From JAUILH01 sp964230215 (GTDB lineage Bacteria; Bacteroidota; Bacteroidia; Flavobacteriales_D; JAUILH01): DNA of 64,000 nucleotides. The stretch spans positions 738,598 through 802,597 of the forward strand of contig CAXRGQ010000016.1 of NCBI GenBank assembly GCA_964230215.1, written 5' to 3'. Shown piece after piece: positions 34,843 through 44,272 of the stretch (the stretch's first letter is position 1; each line of letters starts with the position of its first letter). The translations under genes and the position numbers were made by a program. Under the pieces are notes generated by a model. It saw nothing but the letters and a program-made list of their open reading frames with translations, did not search any database and was not told the origin of the DNA.

Positions 34843-35967
34843 TTATAAATTACAATAGAGGTCAATCATTTGATTAACAATTTTTTCCTTGTTATAGTAT
34901 TTACGAATGTAATCAATCCCTTCTTGACTTTTTTTATTACGAAGGTTTTCGTTGATAATTAGTTCCCTTAGTACATCTTTAATATTATCAATTGTTGCGT
35001 TGCAAATTGGAATATCTGGGCAGTGTTCAGCAATAACGTCTTTCATTAAATAGGCGACAACCGGTTTCCCATATGACATTGCTTCTATGGATACGGAGCC
35101 AATGCCTCCCAATAGTAATTGATCAACCACAATGTCGGACTCTATCATGGCATTTTTAGCATCTAAAAAGCTCATATTCTGGACCCTTATATAGTCAAAG
35201 TTAAGTCCCTCGTCTTGCAGCTCTCTAATAGCATTTTCAATATACTGAGAGCCTTTTAGTATAGTGTTGGTAGGCGCATGGCACACCTTTACAACGTAAC
35301 TTGTCACATGATTCAACTCCAATTCTCCATTCGCCGCCGTAATATTATTAATCCTTATTCTACTCTCTATCTTATTTGAATCAATCACATGATTAGCATA
35401 TGCATAATTATCGCGTATAGCAATAAACTTATGAACGAATAAATTGTGCCACTTCATCATATGTCGCTTTCGTCGGTCATAGTATGGTACATTATACATG
35501 AATGAGTAAAGTGATTTGATCTTTCTTACTAATCTACTATCCCTTTTTGCTAGTTTTTCCTCCTCTTTCTCAATGTATAAATAAGCGTATGGATTTCGAA
35601 CATTATCAACCCCATCAAATAGTCTGACCTCTGACCCACAGTAAGTCATAACTATTTTTTTTCCAAACAATCTAAGCACAATTAAGTCTAAACCAAACCA
35701 AAGGAATGTTTTGCCGAAATAAAAATGGAATGTATTGAACTTAAACAGGGCTTTGATAAGCAGAAATGGAGGAACAAAAATTCTCTTCAGAACAGATTTT
35801 CCAAGATTTAAATCTTGAGTCTGGTTTTGGAACATTTGGTTAGCTGAGTATACAACACAAGATGACTTAATTCCCACTGACCTTTCCAATCTTGAGAGTT
35901 CACCTGGAAAACCTGCAACATTAATTACGCCATGGAATACTTTTAATCCTTCTTTCTTTCTTGACAT
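34843..35967 (-). CDS. Glycosyltransferase-like protein
   Basis: 374 residues. The C-terminal half resembles GT-B: VCHAPTNTILKGSQYIENAIREL, DIVVDQLLLGGIGSVSIEAMSYGKPVVAYL and EGIDYIRKYYNKEKIVNQMIDLY. The N-terminal half has KIVMTYCGSEVRLFDG. Sugar specificity is unknown. It is 7 bases downstream of the sulfotransferase gene, within the wecB-asnB-sulfotransferase-flippase operon. Confidence 0.78.
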   Translation of the reverse strand: MSRKKEGLKVFHGVINVAGFPGELSRLERSVGIKSSCVVYSANQMFQNQTQDLNLGKSVLKRIFVPPFLLIKALFKFNTFHFYFGKTFLWFGLDLIVLRLFGKKIVMTYCGSEVRLFDGVDNVRNPYAYLYIEKEEEKLAKRDSRLVRKIKSLYSFMYNVPYYDRRKRHMMKWHNLFVHKFIAIRDNYAYANHVIDSNKIESRIRINNITAANGELELNHVTSYVVKVCHAPTNTILKGSQYIENAIRELQDEGLNFDYIRVQNMSFLDAKNAMIESDIVVDQLLLGGIGSVSIEAMSYGKPVVAYLMKDVIAEHCPDIPICNATIDNIKDVLRELIINENLRNKKSQEGIDYIRKYYNKEKIVNQMIDLYCNL

Positions 35968-35974
35968 AATGCAA

Positions 35975-36784
35975 TTAACGATTCAGGTAACCCCAGTGTC
36001 CCAGAACAAGCTCAAAATCTTTATTAATACGTGTAATCAGCTCTTGCGACATTTCATCTTTATACCCCCCATATCCACCTTTTCTAAAATGCGCCTTAGG
36101 CACCTTATGCCACAAATCCTTTCCTGATTTGGAAAGTTTCGCTATATTATTTTTCTCAACAACTTCTTCTACCTTAGAAACATCTAGAGGCAACCCCATT
36201 CTAACAAGTAAATTACTAAACGCTTGCACAGTATCTTTGCAGAGATCTTCATATTTCACTAAGGGAAGTCCGTGTGCTAAAAAATTATTTGCGTGATTAT
36301 ACCAATTATATCTGTGTACTAGTTTTGGCAGAAAGTACTGTGTATAAAAATCTTCTATATTAGGGTATGCTACATATGGATCGTTAAGCTCCTTATAATA
36401 ATCTGTTTGTACATAGTGATAGTATGACACAACAATATCTCTAAGATCTCTCATGATGTATACCCCTCTTTGAAAGTCCGATCTGATTTTTAAGCGATAT
36501 GACAATGGGTCATGAAGCATTGTAATGCCATTTCTAGACCTATCTCCATACGCTTGCTTTCCTTTTAAATCAAGATAATCTGATAGCAAGCCAACTATCC
36601 AAGTGTTGCCCGATTTGGGCAGACCAAATACAACAATTTTACCTGCATTTGCATTAAACTCTCTGCTATGCACCTTGGGATAATACCAGCCAGGCTTTGC
36701 GAAAATTGATTTTTTATGATGCAATGGATAGACGTACCTACCTATCAATGGCAAATTACCAGCTATGTGTTTCGGTTTAATCAC
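35975..36784 (-). CDS. PAPS-dependent sulfotransferase
   Basis: 269 residues. The 5'-phosphosulfate loop is GLPKSGNTW (residues 54-62), and the 3'-phosphate-binding motif is MRDLRDIVVSYY, with Arg112 and Ser120. The C-terminal FRKGGYGGYKDEMS resembles the RKG-x-x-G-x-W/Y-K motif of cytosolic-type sulfotransferases. It likely sulfates a sugar of the glycan made by this cluster; a protein or lipid acceptor is possible. It overlaps the AsnB-type gene by 4 bases. Confidence 0.85.
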   Translation of the reverse strand: MIKPKHIAGNLPLIGRYVYPLHHKKSIFAKPGWYYPKVHSREFNANAGKIVVFGLPKSGNTWIVGLLSDYLDLKGKQAYGDRSRNGITMLHDPLSYRLKIRSDFQRGVYIMRDLRDIVVSYYHYVQTDYYKELNDPYVAYPNIEDFYTQYFLPKLVHRYNWYNHANNFLAHGLPLVKYEDLCKDTVQAFSNLLVRMGLPLDVSKVEEVVEKNNIAKLSKSGKDLWHKVPKAHFRKGGYGGYKDEMSQELITRINKDFELVLGHWGYLNR

Positions 36785-38649
36785 AGATTTTGTTTACACC
36801 AATTCTCAAAATAAAGCAGTGACCATATAAATAATCTTCGATTCTCTTGCCCACTAAGGTGTTCATTTACGAGTGCTTCAACGGAAGCATAGTCAAGAAA
36901 GTTATATATCTCTGCATTTTTATCACATATTGTCTCTCTAACATAGTCTATGCTATCTCCTTTAAACCAAGATGCATCAGGCGCAGAAAACCCTTGTTTC
37001 ACTCTATTTGTAACTTCATCTGGAATGTACTTTTTCATTGCCCTCCTCATTAACAACTTCCCATCATTCGTTTTAATGAAATGTTTTAGTCGTTTATTGC
37101 CATCTTCATTTTCGTTAATTTTAACTACCTCATTCAGATTGGCCACCCTGAGATGGGCTGGTAATTTTAGCGCGAAATCTACTAAATCGTTATCCAAAAA
37201 TGGTACCCTTGCTTCTAAACCTGAAGCCATACTTAATTTGTCCTCTACCATTAACAATCCGTGAAGAAAGGTTTTAGCTTCCAAATACTGGCTTAAATCC
37301 AGATAATCCTCAGGTGTGCTAATACTATCAATATCTAAATTTCGGAAAACATTCTGAAAGATATCTCTTGTCCAGACGTGGCTGACATTATTCCAAATCG
37401 GCTTAAACACCTGTTTAATATGCTTGTTTGGAATTAATCTCTGCCAAAAATGATAATAATTGTCTACATATTGATCAAAGCTAGTGCTATTAACACCACG
37501 ATAGTAGCGCCATGGATACCCCCCAAACAGCTCATCTCCTCCTGCACCAGATAAGCATACGGTAACAAATTTGCTAGCTAATTGGGCAACATAAAAATTC
37601 GGATAACTCTGCCCAACTCTTGGCTCTTCCAGATGATATGTAAGCTTAGGCATTATGCGTTCCATATCCCCCGACTTAAGTACCATTTCGTAATGTTCCG
37701 TCTTAAAAAGATAGGACATATACTCAGCTTTAGCACGTTCGTCAAAACGAATCTCTAATCCAGAAATTGAGTTTAAATCAAAGCCACATGTAAATGTTTT
37801 AATATACGGTAATTCTGTCGCTGCAACTGCAGTAATTGACCCAGAGTCCATGCCCCCAGACAAATAAGAACCCACAGGTACGTCACTCATCAACTGCCGC
37901 TTAACGGCTTGTTCAAACAACCGAACGAACTCTTCTTCGGCTTCCGCGTCACTAATGTCAAGCTTTTCGGAGAAATTATAATCCCAATACTTTTTTGTTT
38001 CTCTTTTTCCGCTAAGATGAATCTTAGTATAAGTTCCTGCCTCCATCAAATCCACATTCTTATGTAGTGTATGATCAAGGAAAAAATTCTGAAATGTAAA
38101 ATACTCTAATAAGCCCTCATAATTGATGTGGTTTTCAAATTTTGGGTGTTCTTTTATTGCTTTAATTTCAGACGCAAATATTAATACATCTCCTTGACGA
38201 TAGATATATAATGGCTTTATTCCGTATCTATCTCTAGCAAGAAACAAAGATTTGGACTTTGTGTCCCAAAGCCCAAATGCGAACATTCCATTAAACCTCT
38301 CAACACATTTCTCTCCCCATTCTGCATAAGATTGCAATATCACCTCAGTATCGGACTCTGTTTTAAAACTGTAACCTATAGAACGTAATTCATCTTTTAG
38401 CTCAAGGTAGTTATATAATTCTCCGTTATACGTTATTGTATAACGATTATCGTCACATGTCATTGGCTGTGCAGATCTTTCATCCAAGTCAATTATGGAC
38501 AACCTCCTGTGACCTAACATCAACTGAGAATCAAAATATACGCCCTCACCATCTGGTCCCCTGTGAGCGATGGCACCAAGCATGTTCTTTGCCACATCCT
38601 CGGACAATATCTCTCCTGAAAAATCAATAACTCCAACTATTCCGCACAT
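36781..38649 (-). CDS. asnB: Asparagine synthase-type glutamine amidotransferase
   Basis: 622 residues. The class II glutaminase domain begins with the catalytic Cys2 (MCGIVGVIDF) and includes AHRGPDGEG, GHRRLSIIDL and YNGELYN. The synthetase domain has SYLSGGMDSGSI (PP-loop), CLSGAGGDELFGGYPWRYYRG and VEDKLSMASGLEARVPFLDNDLVDFA. In glycan clusters such proteins often amidate uronic acids rather than make asparagine, and the context supports that (inference). Confidence 0.9.
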   Translation of the reverse strand: MCGIVGVIDFSGEILSEDVAKNMLGAIAHRGPDGEGVYFDSQLMLGHRRLSIIDLDERSAQPMTCDDNRYTITYNGELYNYLELKDELRSIGYSFKTESDTEVILQSYAEWGEKCVERFNGMFAFGLWDTKSKSLFLARDRYGIKPLYIYRQGDVLIFASEIKAIKEHPKFENHINYEGLLEYFTFQNFFLDHTLHKNVDLMEAGTYTKIHLSGKRETKKYWDYNFSEKLDISDAEAEEEFVRLFEQAVKRQLMSDVPVGSYLSGGMDSGSITAVAATELPYIKTFTCGFDLNSISGLEIRFDERAKAEYMSYLFKTEHYEMVLKSGDMERIMPKLTYHLEEPRVGQSYPNFYVAQLASKFVTVCLSGAGGDELFGGYPWRYYRGVNSTSFDQYVDNYYHFWQRLIPNKHIKQVFKPIWNNVSHVWTRDIFQNVFRNLDIDSISTPEDYLDLSQYLEAKTFLHGLLMVEDKLSMASGLEARVPFLDNDLVDFALKLPAHLRVANLNEVVKINENEDGNKRLKHFIKTNDGKLLMRRAMKKYIPDEVTNRVKQGFSAPDASWFKGDSIDYVRETICDKNAEIYNFLDYASVEALVNEHLSGQENRRLFIWSLLYFENWCKQNL

Positions 38650-38675
38650 ATTTAAGCTAATATAAGAATAGTAGG

Positions 38676-39755
38676 TTAAAGTATTCTTCGAACAGCTTTA
38701 TATATAGTTTCCCCTACCATATTACCATATAAATTTCTTTCAAATGAGATCGATGACGATATCAATCGTGTAAAAACATCTATCATCATATTTGCATCAT
38801 GTCCTACTATCTCTGCATACCCATGATCCACTAATTCAACCCACTCTGTCTCGTCCCTAACGATAATACAATGCTTTTTATGAAAAAATGCTTCCTTTTG
38901 AAGACCTCCACTATCCGTAACAACCATACTACAATGCTTCAGCAGCTCCATCATACTGAAATATCCAATGGGGTCAATAAAGCTTATATTGCTTTGAATT
39001 GAATGTTGCTCCATCATTTTCTTAGTCCTTGGATGAAGTGGTAAAATAACAGGCTGCTTCTCGTTAACACTATCTAATCCAGCAAATATCGATTTCAATT
39101 TCTCAGGATCATCAGTATTCTCTTGACGGTGAATCGTAGCTAATACAAACTTCCCACTCTCCAGGTTTAAATCACGAATGATAGATGATTTATCTTGAGA
39201 TGTTCGGCTATAATACTCCACCGCATCCTTCATAATATCGCCAGTTTTAACAATCTCTATCGGCATATTCGCAAACCCTTCATTATTCAAGTTTTTTACC
39301 GCAGTATCAGTTGGGCAACATAATAAATCAGATATTCGATCTGTCAGAATTCGGTTAATTTCTTCAGGCATTGCCATATTATATGAACGCAAACCCGCTT
39401 CTATATGAACTACTTTAATTAGGAGTTTTTTAGCAGCAAGTGCCCCTGCAATCGTTGAGTTTGTATCACCATAAACAACCACAGCATCTGGCTTTTCGTC
39501 CATCAGAATGGTCTCAATTTTTTCCAGCATCTGACCTGTCATAGCACCATGACCTAGCCCGTTAACTTGCAAATTATACTTGGGCTTGGGAATTTCCATT
39601 TCATCAAAGAAAACGTCACTCATATTAGCATCATAATGCTGACCTGTGTGAACAATCACCTCTTCAATCTCATTGTTTTCTTGAATTACCCGACTAAGTA
39701 CAGCTGCCTTCACAAATTGAGGTCTAGCTCCTAATATGGTTAGTATTTTCTTCAT
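38676..39755 (-). CDS. UDP-N-acetylglucosamine 2-epimerase family, copy 2
   Basis: 359 residues. Motifs are LGARPQFVKAAVLSRVI, HTGQHYDANMSDVFFDEM, VVVYGDTNSTIAGALAAKKLLIKVVHIEAGLRSYNMAMPEEINR, TIHRQENTD, and VVTDSGGLQKEAFFHKKHCIIVRDETEWVEL. RDETEW in place of RETTER, and GARPQ in place of GTRPE, place it in the WbpI/CapG-like branch that can act on other UDP-HexNAc sugars such as 2,3-diacetamido-uronates. It overlaps the upstream GT by 4 bases. Confidence 0.88.
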   Translation of the reverse strand: MKKILTILGARPQFVKAAVLSRVIQENNEIEEVIVHTGQHYDANMSDVFFDEMEIPKPKYNLQVNGLGHGAMTGQMLEKIETILMDEKPDAVVVYGDTNSTIAGALAAKKLLIKVVHIEAGLRSYNMAMPEEINRILTDRISDLLCCPTDTAVKNLNNEGFANMPIEIVKTGDIMKDAVEYYSRTSQDKSSIIRDLNLESGKFVLATIHRQENTDDPEKLKSIFAGLDSVNEKQPVILPLHPRTKKMMEQHSIQSNISFIDPIGYFSMMELLKHCSMVVTDSGGLQKEAFFHKKHCIIVRDETEWVELVDHGYAEIVGHDANMMIDVFTRLISSSISFERNLYGNMVGETIYKAVRRIL

Positions 39756-41044
39756 GTAGATACTATTCTATTTATTCTTTCCGCCATCACCCCAGTGAGT
39801 GACCGTCTATGGTACTGATCAATATTATGAGACTCTGATTGCAGGTTTAAATCCTTGTAACGCCCATAATAGTCAATTAAGCACTTTTTTACTGCCTCCA
39901 CATCATCAAAACCACAAATTTCACCAGCATTTGTTTGCTGCAATATCTCCGACAAATCACCATCTGTAGGCCCTATTGCTAATATAGGACGTTTTGCCTG
40001 GAGATATTCAAATATCTTACCAGTAATTATACCCTTTGCTGATGGCACATTATTTACCGCTAAAAGCAATATTTGGGACTTTCGCTGATACTCCCTTACC
40101 TCATTATGGGGCAAATAATCAATCCGCTCAATTTTAAGTTCGTTTAATTCCGTCAAACTCTGATTGACTTCATCAGCAATTGCACCTACAAGCTTAATTT
40201 TTATATCATTCTTAAAGCCATCAATTTCCTGACATAACTGCTTAATAGCCTTCCACAAAACGTGCGGATTTCTATCTGAATTCATAAGCCCAATATGGGT
40301 AATACTAAACTCTTTGTCAATTATAGGTGCACTATTTGATTTGATATCATTATCAAAACCGTTGGCAATTACTCCGATTGAAGCACAATGATTTTCGTAT
40401 TGTTCCATCATCGTCTTCCCAATCACTACTACGTCATCGGCATGTTTAAGCACATCCAATTCTAATTGCCTATGCTTAGTTTTTGATTTTTCTGTAAGTG
40501 GGAGTTGATGAAAATAATCAATCTCTGTCCACGGATCCCTAAAATCAGCTAACCAAGGAATTCCCAAATCTTTCTTGAGCTGAAGGGCAATTAGATGCAT
40601 ACTGTGTGGTGGTCCAGTACTAACAATGGCATTTATGTTTAAGTGCTTGAGCTCTTGCTTTAAAAACTTAACTGATGGCTTAATCCACAATTTTCTTGCA
40701 TCTGGAATAAAGTAATTCCCGCGTATGTAAAGCATTAACCTACCTACAACTCCTGGATTCGCGTCCAAAAAACCTGCACTTTTCTTTGCTTTCTTTTTTC
40801 TAAAAATTTTTAGAATAGAGTTAGGCTCCTTTATTGGGTGCCTAAGAATCTTTATCCCCTCTGGCACTTCATTAACTAATGTTACATCTTCAATAGGATA
40901 GCTTGCATTCTCTGGGCAATATACCACAGGCTCAATTCCAAACTCCCTAAAGTACTTTACAAACTTAAGCCAACGCTGAACCCCTGACCCACCAGATGGT
41001 GGCCAATAATATGTGATAACAAGAATTCTTTTAGGCTTGCCCAT
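39752..41044 (-). CDS. Glycosyltransferase family 4
   Basis: 430 residues. The N-terminus ILVITYYWPPSGGSGVQRWLKFVKYF is the hallmark of WcaI-like GT4 enzymes of Bacteroidota. Later come WLADFRDPWTEIDYF, ITHIGLMNSDRNPHVLWKAI, GKIFEYLQAKRPILAIGPTDGDLSEIL. It overlaps the YfhO gene by 14 bases and the epimerase by 4. Confidence 0.9.
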   Translation of the reverse strand: MGKPKRILVITYYWPPSGGSGVQRWLKFVKYFREFGIEPVVYCPENASYPIEDVTLVNEVPEGIKILRHPIKEPNSILKIFRKKKAKKSAGFLDANPGVVGRLMLYIRGNYFIPDARKLWIKPSVKFLKQELKHLNINAIVSTGPPHSMHLIALQLKKDLGIPWLADFRDPWTEIDYFHQLPLTEKSKTKHRQLELDVLKHADDVVVIGKTMMEQYENHCASIGVIANGFDNDIKSNSAPIIDKEFSITHIGLMNSDRNPHVLWKAIKQLCQEIDGFKNDIKIKLVGAIADEVNQSLTELNELKIERIDYLPHNEVREYQRKSQILLLAVNNVPSAKGIITGKIFEYLQAKRPILAIGPTDGDLSEILQQTNAGEICGFDDVEAVKKCLIDYYGRYKDLNLQSESHNIDQYHRRSLTGVMAERINRIVST

Positions 41045-44021
41045 CAGATTCCATAGAGTTTGCCTCCTTTGTTCTGAACTCTAAATATAATGCCGCTATA
41101 ACCATAAGAATAATTATAACTGAACTTGCCATTGCAACCTTATTTGTCCAGCCAAATGAATTCAATTCATATTTAAATTCAATTTTTGATGTCCCAGCTG
41201 GAACCCTCAATGCCCTTAAAACATAATTTGCTTGGAAATGATCGACTTTCTTGCCGTCGATATACGCATTCCAACCTAAAGGATAATAAATCTCCGAGAA
41301 TAATGCCAATTGATCCTCGTCAACATTGCTAACTTCATACACAAGGTGATTTGGTTTATAGCTAGTCAACTTAATCTCAGCATCATTGTCAAATTTGATA
41401 TCCCAACCTTCAACCTTGGCAGAAAACTTCTCAGATACTATCGCACTGTCTTTTGTGTTGAATCCTTTTAAGGCAAGAATCTCATCGTTGGCAGTCTTCA
41501 CTACCTTAACCCCCTTTACAAACCATGCATTTCCGTTAGCATCATTATTGTATACAACACCCCACTGATACATTCGGTTAATTGTATTTGGATCCTCTGG
41601 ATTAAGAATAGTATCTGAACCAGGGTTAATAATTAAATAGCGTGTATTCAACATATTTAATATCGGTAGTTGCTTTGTATCAGGCATTCTACCTTGTCTC
41701 CCAGCGCCCATTACCATCTGTGATTCGCGGTCTAAATAAAAACTTATCAAATCTTGATACCTTCTAAGTTTAGCACCATGATACCCTCCAATTGATTTGT
41801 GGAAATATGGTGTTTCACCATCACCTGCTAAATCTCGATATGGATTTAAAACGCGATAATTTGAATTCATATTCAAAGCGCCAAACATCTTACGCTCAGC
41901 TGCTCTGCGTTTCAGTTCTTCGTCAGCATCCACTTCAGTTTGAGCATTGGCAATGGCCTTTGCAATCTCCTCATCCCTGGAAGCTTCATACTTAAGTATC
42001 CCTAAATCCGCTTTTGATGCATCATACGGCATTAACTTTTCGCTGTTTTTATACCACTTTTCGTAGGCTATATCATCACTTCCTGGTTGTCTACCGTATG
42101 CGTTATAAAAACTTTGCTGCCACCCCATGTATGAGTCCGTTCCGGATTCAATTTCAGCCGAATCCAAATATCTGCCAGCAATTGGCCACATGTCAATTAA
42201 AATTAATAAACCAAGCCCTCCAACAAAAATGCGTTTATCCAACTTTGTAAAGGCATATAAATAGATCAGAATCATGGCCAATACAATAAATAACAATGAT
42301 CTGCCTAAATCAGCCTTAAACACACCTTCTCTATAGCTAATCAACTCCTCTTTTGCCGCAGGTAATATTGACGACACATTTGATAACATTCTTTGCTTTA
42401 ACTGCTCAGGCTGCATCCCGTTTTGTGCCGCCATTTGTTGCCCAGACGGTGTATTGATTGCATATGTCAGTGCACTATTAACATATTCTTGTGACATCCA
42501 ACCAGCTTCCTTTTCTGCTGAACTTTGAAAACTAAAGAAGGTGCCCGGTGTAGCATATATGAGCAACATAATTCCAACTATACTGCCTGAACCAATCAAA
42601 AACAATTTTTTAAATGATATGGACTTGTTAATCTTATCCGCTAAACCTAGTGACCCCAACACCTTAACATCTCCTTCAACAGCATCTTTGTCTTTCTTTT
42701 TCTTAACTAAATCGATCAACCACATAAAGCCAAGCATAGGAATACTTAACTCTAGCACGGTAAGGATTATAGTTACTGCTCTAAACTTTCCATACATTGG
42801 GAAATTATCTATAAACCAATGTGTTAACCCTGGATAGTTTTTCCCCCAGCTCAGCATCAGTATTAGAAGTGAGGCAAAAAACACGGCCCACTTTATTCCC
42901 GACTCAATAAATACCATAGCAAGAATAAAAAGTGCAAACACTATTGCTCCTACGTATCTTGGTGAAGTGCCTGGTTGATCACCAAAATACGTTTTGGTTA
43001 AGGTTTGTGAATCTCTTGTGGACTGATAGATAAATCCTTCTACTGACCGTAAATATTGCTTCAAGTTATCGTTCCCATCAGCCTCCATAAATTCCTTATC
43101 ACCCAACAGTGCTCCACTGCTTCCTTTAACATTTGGGAATAACAAAGAGAAAGATTCTTGCTGCCCCATACTCCAATGAGTGATGTATTCAAACGACAAG
43201 TCTGGCTGCTCTTCTTTAGCTTTTCCATCAGGTGCTATAGTTAACTCCGACCCGCCTCTAATAGTATATGGTGTGTACTCATATGTACCATAAAGATTGG
43301 GTACATTCGGCAAAACCGCCAATACGCCTGCTATTGCAAGAAAACCCATTGCTTTTCCAAAACTTGGAAGCGCCTTATCTCTAATTGATTTAACTAAGAA
43401 ATAGATGACAATTCCAATTACAAGTATCATTGAATAATATGTAATCTGGACGTGATTAGCTCTTAGCTCAAGCGATAAAAAGAGCATAGTAAGTGCTGCC
43501 CCTAGAATATATTTACCCCTCAAGGTATATATAATTGAACCTATCATAGGAGCCAAATATGCAATTGCATGGGCTTTTGAATTGTGCCCAGCACCCATAA
43601 TCTGGAAGAAATAGGCTGTAAACCCATACGCCACAGCTCCACATGCAGCCACCCATGGATCCGCTTTTAATAAGATTAACAGAATGTAGAACCCAAGCAT
43701 GTAGAGAAAGAAGTAGTTCGCAGGATTCGGCAACCACAAGGTCATTAATTTATCTACATGTTCTAAAAAGTTACCAGGGTACTTAACCGAAACTTGGGTT
43801 GCTGGCATACCGCTAAACATAGAGTTTGTCCAAAGCGGCTCCTCATCATACATCTCTCTGTGATCCATGATCTCCTTTGCCATTCCCTTATGTCCTTCAA
43901 TATCATGTTGTTTTAACACATAACCGTCAAGAACAGGTGAAAAGTACACCAATGAAATAGTTAAAAACACTGCTACCGCGACAAAATGCGGTAATACCTT
44001 TTGTAGTATCGATTTTACCAT
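41031..44021 (-). CDS. YfhO-family polytopic membrane protein
   Basis: 996 residues with about thirteen hydrophobic helices and two large extracytoplasmic parts. Family features are DGYVLKQHDIEGHKGMAKEI at the N-terminus, EPLWTNSMFSGMPATQVS, GAVAYGFTAYFFQIMGAGHNSKAHAIAYLAPM, LNMLNTRYLII, and the C-terminal EIYYPLGWNAYIDGKKV beta domain. YfhO proteins are GT-C-like; Gram-positive members glycosylate lipoteichoic acid. Being first of the glycan operon, this one probably transfers sugars outside the inner membrane (inference). Confidence 0.88.
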   Translation of the reverse strand: MVKSILQKVLPHFVAVAVFLTISLVYFSPVLDGYVLKQHDIEGHKGMAKEIMDHREMYDEEPLWTNSMFSGMPATQVSVKYPGNFLEHVDKLMTLWLPNPANYFFLYMLGFYILLILLKADPWVAACGAVAYGFTAYFFQIMGAGHNSKAHAIAYLAPMIGSIIYTLRGKYILGAALTMLFLSLELRANHVQITYYSMILVIGIVIYFLVKSIRDKALPSFGKAMGFLAIAGVLAVLPNVPNLYGTYEYTPYTIRGGSELTIAPDGKAKEEQPDLSFEYITHWSMGQQESFSLLFPNVKGSSGALLGDKEFMEADGNDNLKQYLRSVEGFIYQSTRDSQTLTKTYFGDQPGTSPRYVGAIVFALFILAMVFIESGIKWAVFFASLLILMLSWGKNYPGLTHWFIDNFPMYGKFRAVTIILTVLELSIPMLGFMWLIDLVKKKKDKDAVEGDVKVLGSLGLADKINKSISFKKLFLIGSGSIVGIMLLIYATPGTFFSFQSSAEKEAGWMSQEYVNSALTYAINTPSGQQMAAQNGMQPEQLKQRMLSNVSSILPAAKEELISYREGVFKADLGRSLLFIVLAMILIYLYAFTKLDKRIFVGGLGLLILIDMWPIAGRYLDSAEIESGTDSYMGWQQSFYNAYGRQPGSDDIAYEKWYKNSEKLMPYDASKADLGILKYEASRDEEIAKAIANAQTEVDADEELKRRAAERKMFGALNMNSNYRVLNPYRDLAGDGETPYFHKSIGGYHGAKLRRYQDLISFYLDRESQMVMGAGRQGRMPDTKQLPILNMLNTRYLIINPGSDTILNPEDPNTINRMYQWGVVYNNDANGNAWFVKGVKVVKTANDEILALKGFNTKDSAIVSEKFSAKVEGWDIKFDNDAEIKLTSYKPNHLVYEVSNVDEDQLALFSEIYYPLGWNAYIDGKKVDHFQANYVLRALRVPAGTSKIEFKYELNSFGWTNKVAMASSVIIILMVIAALYLEFRTKEANSMESDGQA

Positions 44022-44065
44022 CTAGAATAAATTAGGTCTTAAAAATAAGAATTGCGCACTAAACT

Positions 44066-44272
44066 TTAGCGAATCTCCTCATAATCCGCATCTTCCACAT
44101 CTTCAAATTCCGAAATACGAGAATTTTGAGGCTTTTTGCTCTTCTTCTTTTTCTTTATTTCACTATCAACGTGATTCTCCATCTTACGCAAAATACTGTT
44201 TTTCCGATAAGCATTCATCAGCCAAAAAATGGCAAGACCTATCAATAGTATTTCCCATATTCCAGTTTTCAC
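44066..44272 (-). CDS. Small membrane protein (DUF4834-like)
   Basis: 68 residues: one N-terminal transmembrane helix (IWEILLIGLAIFWLMNAY), a Lys-rich run (EIKKKKKSKK) and an acidic tail (EFEDVEDADYEEI). The layout resembles DUF4834 proteins of Bacteroidota; the assignment is tentative. ATG overlaps the carB stop by one base, so it is translationally coupled to carB. Confidence 0.6.
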   Translation of the reverse strand: MKTGIWEILLIGLAIFWLMNAYRKNSILRKMENHVDSEIKKKKKSKKPQNSRISEFEDVEDADYEEIR

